37,781 nucleotides of DNA from positions 1 through 37,781 of the forward strand of contig CAJLZE010000014.1 of assembly GCA_905210995.1 (NCBI GenBank). Reading direction: 5' to 3'. This DNA is from an uncultured Anaerotruncus sp. (GTDB lineage Bacteria > Bacillota > Clostridia > Oscillospirales > CAG-272). Below the pieces are notes generated by a model. That model did no database searches, was not told the DNA's origin, and was given only the letters and a program-made list of their open reading frames with translations. Of the stretch, positions 1 through 7,510 are shown in pieces. The position numbers and the translations under genes are program-made. Every line of letters starts with the position of its first letter. The first letter of the stretch is position 1.

Positions 1-265
1 TTATAGCACCGAGCAGGTCGGAACGCTCAAACGGGACGATCTGCTTGCAGCCGTTGCCGAGCATAATCACCATGCCTTCCTTTTCGAGCTGCTGAAAGAT
101 GGTGCGCACCGGGCTGCGGCTTATCCCGTATTTTTCGCACACCGACTGCTCGGTCAGCTTTTGCCCCGGCTTCAGCTTTCTTGTTATTATGTCGGCGCGT
201 ATCTCGCGCAATATGGCTTCCGACGTCGCGCTGCGAAGCGGCACGCTCCCACTCATGCTTTCCAT
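1..265 (-). CDS. GntR-family transcriptional regulator, N-terminal part (cut by window edge)
   Basis: The visible 88 codons begin MESMSGSVPLRS and then read through a winged helix-turn-helix typical of GntR regulators: LREIRADIITRKLKPGQKL, then TEQSVCEKYGISRSPVR (recognition helix) and LEKEGMV (wing). There is no stop before position 1, so the effector-binding domain (FadR/FCD-like or other) lies outside the window and the ligand cannot be told. I chose the ATG at 265, preceded by a GAGG about 15 bases upstream; an in-frame ATG at 256 is possible. The gene is divergent from the sipL-like gene and has its own SigA promoter. It probably represses a metabolic operon to the left, which is inference. 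Confidence 0.85.
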   Translation of the reverse strand, partial: MESMSGSVPLRSATSEAILREIRADIITRKLKPGQKLTEQSVCEKYGISRSPVRTIFQQLEKEGMVIMLGNGCKQIVPFERSDLLGAI

Positions 266-300
266 ATGATCTCATATCCTCATTCCGTTACAATAATAAA

Positions 301-329
301 AGTATACAACAAAATGCTCCGATTGTCAA
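301..329 (-). promoter_or_regulatory. SigA promoter of the GntR gene
   Basis: Reading the minus strand, TTGACA (324-329) is followed after exactly 17 bases by TATACT (301-306). It ends about 36 bases before the GntR start. No comparable SigA promoter is seen for the divergent sipL-like gene, which fits control of that gene by a sporulation sigma factor (inference). Confidence 0.8.
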
Positions 330-414
330 CACAGCGGAGCTTTGCGTGCATACCGCGGCGCGAGGCGTCATATGATTGACTGAGATTTCTTTTGGAAGGG
401 ACGGATGGAGCAAA

Positions 415-2004
415 ATGGATCCATATAAGAACAATATTGCGGACAACAACGCGGCGGGGCGTCCTCAGGCTCCGATAATGGCGCGCACGGCGACGCAGGA
501 GCTTGCGGATGATTTTTCGCTGCCCGATTACAAGCCCGAGATAAGGCGGCTCATCTCCGTTACGGCGTCGGTGTCGCCCGCCGCGCATTATCTGACAACG
601 GGACATGCCGAGTTTGCCGGAACGGTGAGATACTGCATACGCTATGAGGGAGGCGACGGCGGCGTGTGGTCTGCCGAGCTTCCTTCCGAGTACGATCTCG
701 ACCTTACGACCGACAACGACCCGTCTTTTGACACCGACGGCGCCGTGGCGTATGCCGACGTTGTGTGCGACTCGGTGAACGCACGTGTGACGGCTCCGCG
801 GCGTCTTTCGATACGCACGCGCGTGCGCGCCGATGCAGCCGTGCTCGGCAGGCGCACACTTGACGATGTGATAAGCGGTCAGGCGCTGCCGGAATCGGAT
901 ATCAGGCGGCTCACCGCGTCATCGGCGTCGGCTGTCGTGCACCGCGGAACTGCTGAGGCGTCGGAATATTCGGACACATTCATGCCAGACGACGGCGGCG
1001 AGGGCGAGATAAGAGTGATATGCTGCCGCGCCGAGCCTTTTGTGAGCGAGGCGGCGCTTACTGCCGACGGCGTTTCGGTGCGCGGCGAGATATTCGCGTC
1101 GGTGCTGCTCTGCCGCGAGAGCGAGGGCGCGCGCCCGTTCGCCGCAGCGCGCCGCATTCCGTTTGTCGAAACGGTCGCGGCAGACGGAGATGGCGGACGG
1201 ACGGTCGGCTGCCGCGCGTGGGGCGATGTTACCTCGGCAAAAGCCGAGCCCGACGGCAGCGGCGGCATCGTTTGCTCGTTTGAGACGGTCATTACAGCCG
1301 AGGTGCTGACCGAGGAAAATGCACGGTACACCGCCGATATTTATTCCTCATCGCACGAGACCGCCTCGACGATGCGTCAGTGCGATATCCCGACGGCGAT
1401 AAAGAGCTTCAACGCCAATATGACGGTGAGCGGCGGAGCGGAGCTTTCGTCTCTCGGTGCCGACGCCGGCATGAGAGTCGTTGATGCATGGGCGGAGGCT
1501 CTGCCGCCGGCAGGTGACAAGAGCACCGAGGATGATGCGGGCTTTCGCATTGCGGGCAGGCTGCGCGTGCGCGCGCTGCTCGACGACGGCGCCAACATGA
1601 CGGCAAAGGAATTTGAGATACCGTTCAGATACGAACCCGAGCTGCCCGCGGAGTGCATGCCGTTTGTCGGCGGCGGGTACTCCGAGTGGAGGATAGGCGT
1701 GCCGGTGTGCCGCGTTCGCCTTGACGGGGAGCGCCTTGCGGCGGATTGCGAGGTTACGGTCGCGGCGCGTCTTTGCGGACGCGAAAAGCTGACGTCGGTC
1801 GCCGAGACGAAGGTGGAGGATGCGCGCGCGGCACGGCGCGGCAGCATATGCGTTTATTACCCGACCTCCGACGACACGCTGTGGAGCGTTGCAAAGCGCT
1901 ACGGCACCGACACGGCGTCTCTTGCCGCGTCAAACGGCATCGATCCCGCGGCGGGACCGACAGATAAGCTTTCCGCGTGCGGCGTGAAGTTCGTTATCGT
2001 ATAA
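415..2004 (+). CDS. sipL: SPOCS (DUF3794) and LysM domain protein, SipL-like spore morphogenesis protein
   Basis: This 529-residue protein has the order of Clostridioides difficile SipL: an N-terminal region with SPOCS/DUF3794-type motifs (DFSLPDYKPEIRRLI near residues 30-45, repeated further along in the GEFEI/REFEIPFRYE style) and a LysM domain over the last ~52 residues (TLWSVAKRYGTDTASLAASN). In C. difficile, SipL binds SpoIVA through its LysM domain and anchors the coat to the forespore; that is family knowledge. The length is close to SipL. I chose ATG 415, which has GGAAGGGA (393-400) upstream, over an in-frame TTG at 376. It is a single-gene unit ending in a strong hairpin. Paralogous SPOCS-LysM proteins exist, so the symbol is likely rather than certain. 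Confidence 0.75.
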   Translation: MDPYKNNIADNNAAGRPQAPIMARTATQELADDFSLPDYKPEIRRLISVTASVSPAAHYLTTGHAEFAGTVRYCIRYEGGDGGVWSAELPSEYDLDLTTDNDPSFDTDGAVAYADVVCDSVNARVTAPRRLSIRTRVRADAAVLGRRTLDDVISGQALPESDIRRLTASSASAVVHRGTAEASEYSDTFMPDDGGEGEIRVICCRAEPFVSEAALTADGVSVRGEIFASVLLCRESEGARPFAAARRIPFVETVAADGDGGRTVGCRAWGDVTSAKAEPDGSGGIVCSFETVITAEVLTEENARYTADIYSSSHETASTMRQCDIPTAIKSFNANMTVSGGAELSSLGADAGMRVVDAWAEALPPAGDKSTEDDAGFRIAGRLRVRALLDDGANMTAKEFEIPFRYEPELPAECMPFVGGGYSEWRIGVPVCRVRLDGERLAADCEVTVAARLCGREKLTSVAETKVEDARAARRGSICVYYPTSDDTLWSVAKRYGTDTASLAASNGIDPAAGPTDKLSACGVKFVIV

Positions 2005-2010
2005 AAACAA

Positions 2011-2041
2011 GGGCTGCCGCGCAATTGCGCGGCAGCCCTTT
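2011..2041. terminator. Bidirectional intrinsic terminator between sipL-like and ldh2-like genes
   Basis: A perfect 12-bp stem (GGGCTGCCGCGC) with an AATT loop at 2011-2038 sits between two convergent genes. Plus-strand readout is followed by a short TTT; minus-strand readout is followed by TTGTTTTTAT, so it serves both, and better for the minus strand. Confidence 0.85.
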
Positions 2042-2067
2042 CGGAATATGCAGGCTGTGTCAGATAC

Positions 2068-3180
2068 TCAGTCTTCCCACGGGAACTTGTACTGGGTGAG
2101 TCCGAGCTCGTCACGAACCTCGCAGATCTCCTTCTGGACCGACTCGTTGATCGGCACACCGTCCTTGCGGGCGAGGCGAACGAGGTGTTCCTTCTCACCT
2201 GCGGTGTAGATGCGCTCGGCTCCGGGAGCCTTCTTGGAGTTGCGGACAGAGCGGATGATCTCGCCGGCTTTCTTGCGGCAGAGCTCTTCGCCGAGGAAGT
2301 GGTTGGTGTCGATGGCGATGAAGAAGTGACCGAGGTGATAGGGGACCTTTTCACCGTTCGGACCCTTGCCGTCGAGAGCCTTACCGTAGTTGCCGTCCTG
2401 AAGAACAGCGGAAAGAAGCTCGACGACCATTGCATAGCCGTAGCCCTTGTATCCGCCGAGAGCCTCGCCGATACCGCCGAGGGTGGTAAGAGCGGCTGTG
2501 CCGTTGCGGATCTTCTTGAGGGCGACTGCGGCATCACCGGAGACGGGGTTGCCGTCGATGTCGATGATGGTGCCGGGATGTACGTCTTCGCCTATACGGG
2601 CGTAGTATTCGATCTTACCGTTCTGCGTGATGGAGGTCGCGCAGTCGATGAGGAAGTCGAAATCTTCGTCGGTGGGGATACCGATGGTCAGGGGGTTGGT
2701 GCCGAACATGCCTTCAACACCGAAGGTGGGAGCGACGGAAGGACGGGCGTTTGTACCGGTGATACCGATGCAGCCTTCCTTGCAGGACATCCAGGGATAG
2801 TAGCCGGCGATGCCGTAGTGGCAGGAGTTGCGCACAACGACCATGCCCATGCCGTACTTCTTTGCCTTGTCGATAGCCATTCTCATGGACTTGTAGCCGA
2901 TGACCTGGCCCATACCGTCGTGACCGTCAACGACAGCGGTGGTCTCGGTCTCCTTAACGACCTCAAAGTTGGTCACGGGGTTCTGGATACCCGCCTTGAT
3001 GCGGTCAAGGTAGATGGGCTTGAAGCGGTTGACACCGTGGGACTCGATGCCGCGCTTGTCGCTCTCAAGAAGAACGTCGGCGCAGATCTCGGCGTCCGCA
3101 CGGGGAATGCCGTATCCTACAAAGCTGTCAACGACGAAATTTGTGATCGTTTTCCAATCGACAATGTTTGTTTTTGCCAT
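2068..3180 (-). CDS. Ldh2-family NAD(P)-dependent dehydrogenase (malate/L-lactate/ureidoglycolate type)
   Basis: This 370-residue protein is a full-length member of the LDH2/MDH2 oxidoreductase family, which reduces 2-oxoacids or oxidises 2-hydroxyacids with NAD(P)H. Family motifs seen are LLESDKRGIESHGVNRF near residue 45, the catalytic-histidine stretch VVVRNSCHYGIAGYY, TNARPSVAPTFG and FGTNPLTIGIP, and a nicotinamide-region CATSITQNGKIEYYAR. The start ATG at 3180 (MAKTNIVDW) has GAAAGG upstream; a longer reading frame begins earlier but has no ribosome site. It is monocistronic with a near-consensus promoter and a strong terminator. The codon choice looks like that of a well-expressed gene. 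The exact substrate (malate, lactate, sulfolactate, ureidoglycolate, 2,3-diketogulonate) cannot be told from sequence. Confidence 0.88.
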   Translation of the reverse strand: MAKTNIVDWKTITNFVVDSFVGYGIPRADAEICADVLLESDKRGIESHGVNRFKPIYLDRIKAGIQNPVTNFEVVKETETTAVVDGHDGMGQVIGYKSMRMAIDKAKKYGMGMVVVRNSCHYGIAGYYPWMSCKEGCIGITGTNARPSVAPTFGVEGMFGTNPLTIGIPTDEDFDFLIDCATSITQNGKIEYYARIGEDVHPGTIIDIDGNPVSGDAAVALKKIRNGTAALTTLGGIGEALGGYKGYGYAMVVELLSAVLQDGNYGKALDGKGPNGEKVPYHLGHFFIAIDTNHFLGEELCRKKAGEIIRSVRNSKKAPGAERIYTAGEKEHLVRLARKDGVPINESVQKEICEVRDELGLTQYKFPWED

Positions 3181-3241
3181 GATTTTATTACCTTTCAGTA
3201 TAAAATTTTTTTGACACGCGGATTGCCCGCTATACGTCATC

Positions 3242-3270
3242 ATTATATCACAACGGGAGGTCTTTTGCAA
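3242..3270 (-). promoter_or_regulatory. SigA promoter of the Ldh2-family gene
   Basis: On the minus strand TTGCAA (3265-3270), a 17-base spacer, then TATAAT (3242-3247), preceded by TGTGA (extended -10). The start codon is about 60 bases downstream. Confidence 0.85.
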
Positions 3271-3343
3271 TATCTGCGCGAAAATAAAAATTAAATTGTT
3301 AAATAAAAAACAAACTCCGGACAGGGCGGAATATGTGAGTGTT

Positions 3344-3374
3344 CACCGAAAACCGCTTTTTGCGGTGTTCGGTG
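3344..3374. terminator. Hairpin at the 3' end of the PHP gene
   Basis: ACCGAAAACCGC and GCGGTGTTCGGT pair (one mismatch) around a TTTTT loop directly after the PHP stop codon. There is no T-run after the stem on the minus strand, so termination strength is doubtful. It may simply stabilise the transcript end. Confidence 0.5.
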
Positions 3375-3375
3375 T

Positions 3376-4257
3376 TCAGATCACCTCAAAGTTCGTCCAT
3401 GCACGCCGTCCCTCTGCATCGGTGACTCTTACGCGCAGAAAACGGTCGAGTCTGCCGGGTGTTGCCGACGCGGTGTATTCGGCGTGTGTGAGTCCCTCGC
3501 CGCGCACGGCGCGTCCCTTTGCCCATGAAACGTTCGTATCGAATATGATCTCGCTCACCGGCGAGCAGTCAACGGTAAAGCGGTCGCCCTCGCGGCGCAG
3601 ATGTACTTCGGGTCCCTGTGAGGCGTAGAAATCGCCGCGCTTTATTGCGGAGAGTATGTCGCCGTCCGGCGCGCATTTTACCGCGACAAAGGCAACGGTG
3701 GCGTCGGTGCCGTCGTAATAGTGCGCGTCGTCGGTCGCAAGCATGGGGAACGTCACCCCGCGGCAGGCGAGCAGATCGCAGAACGCTTCGGATTCGGGGC
3801 GGAAGGACGAATGAGCGCCGGACACGGTGTTGAAGATCTCGGTCGCGTCGAAAAAGGTCTGTCCCGCGACGACGGACGGATCGTTGAGCGACCATCCCGG
3901 GTGCGCCAGCACCGCGATGCCGCCCTCGGCGTGTATAGCCTCGGCTATTTCGGCGGGGGACTGATCCTCCGAGACTGCGGGCTCGTTTGCGCAGCCGAGT
4001 GCCAGTATGTGATAAATGCCTATGCCGACGCAGGGGTCGGAGCCGCCGACATTGTATTCCGCGCCGGAGATCACGCGCAGTCCGCCGAGCGTGCCGGAGG
4101 GGGTCCACTTCCAGTGGTCGGTGATCGCTATTGCGTCAAAGCCCGCCGCAGCGTATACGGCAGCAGCCTCCTCGGGCGTTTTTTTGCCGTCGGAGCGGGT
4201 GGTGTGCATGTGAAGCCCGACCTTCAGCCGGTCATTGCCGAACATATCGGTAAACAT
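3376..4257 (-). CDS. PHP-domain metal-dependent phosphoesterase
   Basis: This 293-residue protein carries the PHP (polymerase and histidinol phosphatase) metal motifs: HMHTTRSDG (H16, H18, D23), ITDHWKW (D47, H48), the glutamate of ISGAEYNV (E67), LAHPGW near residue 120 and TDDAH near residue 180. Stand-alone PHP proteins hydrolyse phosphoesters such as nucleotide or sugar phosphates; the substrate here is unknown. The C-terminal ~70 residues (SEIIFDTN... RVTDAEGRRAWTN) look like the extra beta domain of TrpH/CehA-type PHP proteins. ATG 4257 is chosen because GAGGAAAA precedes it. It is divergent from the Gfo/Idh/MocA operon with only ~180 bases between, so co-regulation with carbohydrate use is possible but inferred. 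Confidence 0.85.
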   Translation of the reverse strand: MFTDMFGNDRLKVGLHMHTTRSDGKKTPEEAAAVYAAAGFDAIAITDHWKWTPSGTLGGLRVISGAEYNVGGSDPCVGIGIYHILALGCANEPAVSEDQSPAEIAEAIHAEGGIAVLAHPGWSLNDPSVVAGQTFFDATEIFNTVSGAHSSFRPESEAFCDLLACRGVTFPMLATDDAHYYDGTDATVAFVAVKCAPDGDILSAIKRGDFYASQGPEVHLRREGDRFTVDCSPVSEIIFDTNVSWAKGRAVRGEGLTHAEYTASATPGRLDRFLRVRVTDAEGRRAWTNFEVI

Positions 4258-4291
4258 GAGTTTTCCTCGCTTTCGTATTTTATCCGGGTAA

Positions 4292-4320
4292 ATTATATCA
4301 CAAAGCATCCGGGCGTGCAA
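4292..4320 (-). promoter_or_regulatory. SigA promoter of the PHP gene
   Basis: Minus strand TTGCAC (4315-4320), a 17-base spacer, TATAAT (4292-4297), with TGTGA just before the -10 box. It lies back to back with the Gfo/Idh/MocA promoter. Confidence 0.85.
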
Positions 4321-4361
4321 CATTTATGAGGACGGATAATGAAAAACAAATAAAAAAACAC

Positions 4362-4390
4362 TTGCAAAATGCGCGCCGATGAGGTATCAT
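4362..4390 (+). promoter_or_regulatory. SigA promoter of the Gfo/Idh/MocA operon
   Basis: TTGCAA (4362-4367), a 17-base spacer, TATCAT (4385-4390), then about 49 bases of leader before the start at 4440. The PHP -35 box lies 42 bases upstream on the other strand, so the two promoters diverge without overlap. Confidence 0.8.
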
Positions 4391-4439
4391 TATATATGCA
4401 GCCCACATCTGCGCACAAAAAGAAAGGAACTTCGCCGAA

Positions 4440-5531
4440 ATGGAAAATGATGTTGTACGCATTGGTATAATCGGATGCGGCGGGATAGCAAACGGCAAGC
4501 ATATGCCTGCTCTCGCAAAGCTGAAAAACGTAAAAATGGTCGCATTTTGCGACATAGTGGAATCAAAGGCTCTGAAGGCGCGCGAAAAGTTCGGAACGCC
4601 CGACTGTGCGGTCTACACCGACTATAAAAAGCTGCTCGAGGACAAGTCCATAGACGTTGTTCACGTGCTGACGCCGAACCGCAGCCACAGCTTTATCACC
4701 GTTGACGCACTTGAGGCCGGCAAGCACGTTATGTGCGAAAAGCCCATGGCTATCAACTCCGTCGAGGCGCAGAAAATGCTTGACGCCGCGGCGCGCACCG
4801 GAAAGAAGCTGACGATAGGCTATCAGAGCCGCCAGCGCAACGACGCGATATATATCAAAAACGAGGCGGACGCGGGAACGTTCGGCGACATTTACTACGC
4901 CAAGGCGACCGCACTGCGCCGCCGCGCCGTGCCCACATGGGGCGTGTTCCTCAACGAATACGAGCAGGGCGGCGGTCCCCTTATCGACATCGGCACGCAC
5001 GCGCTCGACCTTACGCTCTGGACGATGAACAACTACAAGCCGAAATACTGTGTCGGCACTACATATCACGCGCTGAACGACACAAAGGAGCAGGGCAACG
5101 CATGGGGCAACTGGGACGCGTCGAAATTCACCGTTGAGGATTCGGCGTTCGGCTTTGTCGTGATGGAAAACGGCGCGACGATCAACCTTGAGGCGTCGTG
5201 GGCGATCAATATGCTTGACACGCGCGAGGCTATAACCACGATATGCGGCACAAAGGCGGGTGCGGATATGCTCGACGGCGTGCGTATCAACGGTGTGCGG
5301 CAGAATCTGCAATATGTCATGAAGCCGGATATGAACGCCAAGGGCGCCGCGTATTTTGACGGCGTGAAGGGCGAAAGCCCCGCCGAGCGCGAGGCGCGCC
5401 AGTGGATAAACGCGGTTGTCAACGACACCGATCCCTGCGTGCTGCCCGAGCAGGCGATAGTCGTAACGCGCATACTCGAGGGCATTTACACCTCGGCAAA
5501 GACGGGAGATATCTTCCGCTTTGATAAATAA
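4440..5531 (+). CDS. Gfo/Idh/MocA-family NAD(P)-dependent sugar oxidoreductase
   Basis: The 363-residue protein opens with a Rossmann fold (RIGIIGCGGIANGKHMP), has the family's VVHVLTPNRSH and HVMCEKPMA (catalytic lysine of the EKP motif, near residue 99) and the second-domain motif GGGPLIDIGTHALDL. Members oxidise or reduce hydroxyl groups on sugars, inositols or sugar acids with NAD(P). AGGAAC lies before ATG 4440. It is the first gene of a three-gene unit whose third gene encodes a sugar isomerase/epimerase-type barrel, a pairing common in inositol and unusual-sugar catabolism. The substrate is not recognisable. Confidence 0.9.
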   Translation: MENDVVRIGIIGCGGIANGKHMPALAKLKNVKMVAFCDIVESKALKAREKFGTPDCAVYTDYKKLLEDKSIDVVHVLTPNRSHSFITVDALEAGKHVMCEKPMAINSVEAQKMLDAAARTGKKLTIGYQSRQRNDAIYIKNEADAGTFGDIYYAKATALRRRAVPTWGVFLNEYEQGGGPLIDIGTHALDLTLWTMNNYKPKYCVGTTYHALNDTKEQGNAWGNWDASKFTVEDSAFGFVVMENGATINLEASWAINMLDTREAITTICGTKAGADMLDGVRINGVRQNLQYVMKPDMNAKGAAYFDGVKGESPAEREARQWINAVVNDTDPCVLPEQAIVVTRILEGIYTSAKTGDIFRFDK

Positions 5532-5542
5532 GGAGAAGAAAA

Positions 5543-5941
5543 ATGTGTGATATAAACGAGATCAAGGAAGCCATTGACGAGCTTAAGGAAAAGCTCGACG
5601 ATCTCTGCGATTCGATAGAGGACACCGTTGAGACCGCCGTGCAGGATGCGGTGGAGGACGCAGTGCAGGATGCCGTGGAGGACGCCGTGCAGAATATCGA
5701 TATGGGCTCCGGCGGTGCGGTCATGTATGTGCTGTCGCAGGACGGCAAGTATCTCGTCCCGTTCGTGCACGCGCATGCATATCGCATAAAAAAGGGTGAG
5801 GAGCCGTATGCCATAAGCGTTTCGAGCGGCAATATGCAGGTTCAGGTCGGAAAATACGAAAACAAAGCGGCTGCGTTGGCGGAGATGCGGAATATCATGG
5901 CGGCGCTCCGCAACCGCGAAGATATTTACGAGGTCAAATAA
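5543..5941 (+). CDS. Small acidic coiled-coil repeat protein of unknown function
   Basis: I do not recognise this 132-residue protein. Residues 1-50 form a predicted acidic helix/coiled coil, ending in near-perfect repeats of the seven-residue unit VQDAVED (about three and a half copies, repeated in DNA at 5638-5695). A GSGG hinge follows, then a small beta-rich part (YVLSQDGKYLVPF) and an amphipathic C-terminal helix (NKAAALAEMRNIMAAL). There is no signal peptide or membrane segment. An AAGGAG site lies before ATG 5543, only 11 bases after the upstream stop, and the isomerase gene starts 20 bases after its own stop, so it is co-translated with two sugar enzymes. A scaffold or oligomerising partner is possible; no function is claimed. 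Confidence 0.75.
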   Translation: MCDINEIKEAIDELKEKLDDLCDSIEDTVETAVQDAVEDAVQDAVEDAVQNIDMGSGGAVMYVLSQDGKYLVPFVHAHAYRIKKGEEPYAISVSSGNMQVQVGKYENKAAALAEMRNIMAALRNREDIYEVK

Positions 5942-5961
5942 ATCGAAAGGGACAGATAAAA

Positions 5962-6930
5962 ATGAAACTCAGCGTACTTGAAAACCTTTATGCAGCGAAG
6001 ACCCTTGAGGAATCGCTGTCCATAATCACCGGTCTCGGCGTGCATACCGTCGAGATGGGCGCGGGCGGATACCCCGGAAAAGCACACTGCAACCCCGAGG
6101 AGCTGCTTGCCGACAAAGCAAAATTCAATGCCTTTGTCGATACCTTCAAAAAATACGATGTCGAGATCTGCGCTCTTGCCGCGCACGGCAACCCGCTGCA
6201 TCCCGACGCAAAAACCGCCGCGGCGTATGACGCCGATTTCAAAAATGCCGTACTGCTTGCCGAAAAGCTCGGCATCGACACGGTGGTCTGCTTCTCCGGC
6301 TGCCCCGGTGACAGCGAGGGCTCGAAATACCCCAACTGGGTCACCTGCCCGTGGCCGGATGATTTTCTCAAGATCCTTGACTGGCAGTGGAGCGAAAAGC
6401 TCATTCCTTACTGGAAAAAGACCGCCGCGTTTGCCGAGGCTCACGGCGTGACGCACATTGCGTTTGAAATGCACCCCGGCTTTTGCGTTTACAATCCCGA
6501 GACCATGCTCAAGCTCCGTGCCGAGGTCGGCCCCGTGCTGGGCGCGAACTTTGACCCCTCGCACCTTATCTGGCAGGGCATCGATCCCGTGGCGGCTGTG
6601 CGTTATCTCAAGGGCGCTATCTATCACGTACATGCCAAGGACACCAAGATCGACAAGTACAACACCGCACAGATCGGTGTGCTCGACACCAAGCATTACA
6701 GCGACGAGCTGAACCGTGCATGGGTGTTCCGCACCGTAGGATTCGGCAACGGCGAGGGATATTGGAGAGATTTCGTCTCCAATCTGCGTCTCTGCGGCTA
6801 TGACCGTGTGCTCTCCATCGAGCATGAGGACAGCGTTATGACCATCGATGAGGGTCTGCGCAAGGCTGTTGAGTTCCTCAAGCCCATCGTAATGACCGAG
6901 GATAAGCCCCGCACGATGAGCTGGGCGTAA
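5962..6930 (+). CDS. Sugar phosphate isomerase/epimerase (xylose isomerase-like TIM barrel)
   Basis: The 322-residue protein matches the AP-endonuclease-2-type TIM barrel of IolE/TagaE-like sugar isomerases and epimerases. Likely metal ligands are the glutamate of AFEMHPG (near 170), the aspartate/histidine of NFDPSHL (near 200), the histidine of YHVHAKD (near 225) and the glutamate of LSIEHED (near 290). It is the last gene of the operon started by the Gfo/Idh/MocA oxidoreductase, and such pairs act in successive oxidation and isomerisation of sugars or inositol derivatives (family knowledge). AAAGGGACAG precedes ATG 5962. Two hairpins follow its stop. Confidence 0.9.
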   Translation: MKLSVLENLYAAKTLEESLSIITGLGVHTVEMGAGGYPGKAHCNPEELLADKAKFNAFVDTFKKYDVEICALAAHGNPLHPDAKTAAAYDADFKNAVLLAEKLGIDTVVCFSGCPGDSEGSKYPNWVTCPWPDDFLKILDWQWSEKLIPYWKKTAAFAEAHGVTHIAFEMHPGFCVYNPETMLKLRAEVGPVLGANFDPSHLIWQGIDPVAAVRYLKGAIYHVHAKDTKIDKYNTAQIGVLDTKHYSDELNRAWVFRTVGFGNGEGYWRDFVSNLRLCGYDRVLSIEHEDSVMTIDEGLRKAVEFLKPIVMTEDKPRTMSWA

Positions 6931-6952
6931 TATCAAAAAATATTTGCAGATT

Positions 6953-6981
6953 TCGGCAGAGAAAATCGTTTTCTCTGCCGA
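6953..6981. other. Stem-loop downstream of the isomerase gene
   Basis: A perfect 13-bp inverted repeat (TCGGCAGAGAAAA, TCG loop) 22 bases after the isomerase stop and 19 bases before the main terminator. It lacks a T-run; a processing or 3'-end protecting hairpin is possible. Confidence 0.6.
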
Positions 6982-7000
6982 TCTGTTGTGTTGGGAAAAC

Positions 7001-7040
7001 AAAACAAGGTCGGATCGTAATGATCCGACCTTGTTTTTTT
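7001..7040. terminator. Bidirectional intrinsic terminator
   Basis: A 16-bp perfect stem (arms 7001-7016 and 7022-7037) with a GTAAT loop and a T-run on the plus strand. It lies between the convergent sugar operon and the HPr-like gene; the minus strand also gives TTGTTTTGTTTT. Confidence 0.9.
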
Positions 7041-7065
7041 GCGCCGGGGCGCAACGCTTTGTGCT

Positions 7066-7302
7066 TCAGGCGCAGAAGCGCTTTATATCTGCTTCGAAAG
7101 CAGCCTTCTCCGCTTCGTCGGTGACGTGAGCGGTAAGCTCGATGGGGCTCATGAGGTCAAGGCTGAATATACCCATTATTGATTTGGCATCGACAACGTA
7201 TCTGCCCGACTTGAGGTCAATGTCAAAATCGTACTTTGAAGCGATATTAACGAAGTCGCGGATGTCGGATATCGTATAAAGGCGAATGCTTGCTGTTACC
7301 AT
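7066..7302 (-). CDS. HPr-like protein lacking the active-site histidine
   Basis: This 78-residue protein has the HPr fold signature around the regulatory serine: VDAKSIMGIFSLDL matches the K-S-I-(M/L)-G-(L/I) loop that carries Ser46 in HPr. The usual HARPA histidine region is replaced by LYTISDIRDFVN, so no equivalent of His15 is present. It therefore cannot pass phosphate through the sugar phosphotransferase system, but might still be phosphorylated by HPr kinase and act like Crh in carbon catabolite control; that role is inference. GGAG lies 8 bases before ATG 7302, and it has its own strong promoter and a shared terminator. HPr-like proteins of this kind are frequent in Clostridia. Confidence 0.8.
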   Translation of the reverse strand: MVTASIRLYTISDIRDFVNIASKYDFDIDLKSGRYVVDAKSIMGIFSLDLMSPIELTAHVTDEAEKAAFEADIKRFCA

Positions 7303-7333
7303 TTTACTGCTCCTTTTTTAGTTCACTGCATTA

Positions 7334-7362
7334 ATTTTATCACACCTTACCACGGCTGTCAA
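7334..7362 (-). promoter_or_regulatory. SigA promoter of the HPr-like gene
   Basis: Minus strand TTGACA (7357-7362), a 17-base spacer, TAAAAT (7334-7339) with TGTGA before the -10 box. It is one of the strongest promoters in the window by consensus match. Confidence 0.85.
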
Positions 7363-7510
7363 GTACCGCGCGAAAATAATTTATCGCGGGAGCGCGATAC
7401 CGGGTGAGACTTTGTGAGACTACGCGCAAAGCGGGCGGCGGTAGAATAAAACTGCGCCGGAAAAAGGCGAGGAAGGGGTTGATCCAAACGGAATAAACGA
7501 CAAGAGCAAA
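7363..7510 (+). other. Leader region of the phage-type cassette, no recognisable SigA promoter
   Basis: This 148-base stretch holds a direct repeat of GTGAGACT (7404-7411 and 7414-7421 approximately) and a TAGAAT at 7442-7447, but no -35 box at 16-18 bases from it. GAGGAAGGGG occurs about 30 bases before the small terminase start, too far to serve it. I see no att-like repeat. Confidence 0.4.

Noticed and set aside
27..275. Minus-strand frame beginning MRSYGKHEWERA
   Set aside because: Overlaps the GntR reading frame, which has a clear winged HTH in a different frame.
2185..3294. Long open frame on the plus strand opposite the Ldh2-family gene
   Set aside because: It is the antisense shadow of a well-supported dehydrogenase, with no ribosome site or recognisable domain.
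5638..5695. Possible short repeat array (CRISPR-like) in the small protein gene
   Set aside because: Repeats are in frame, encode a heptad protein repeat and have no spacers.
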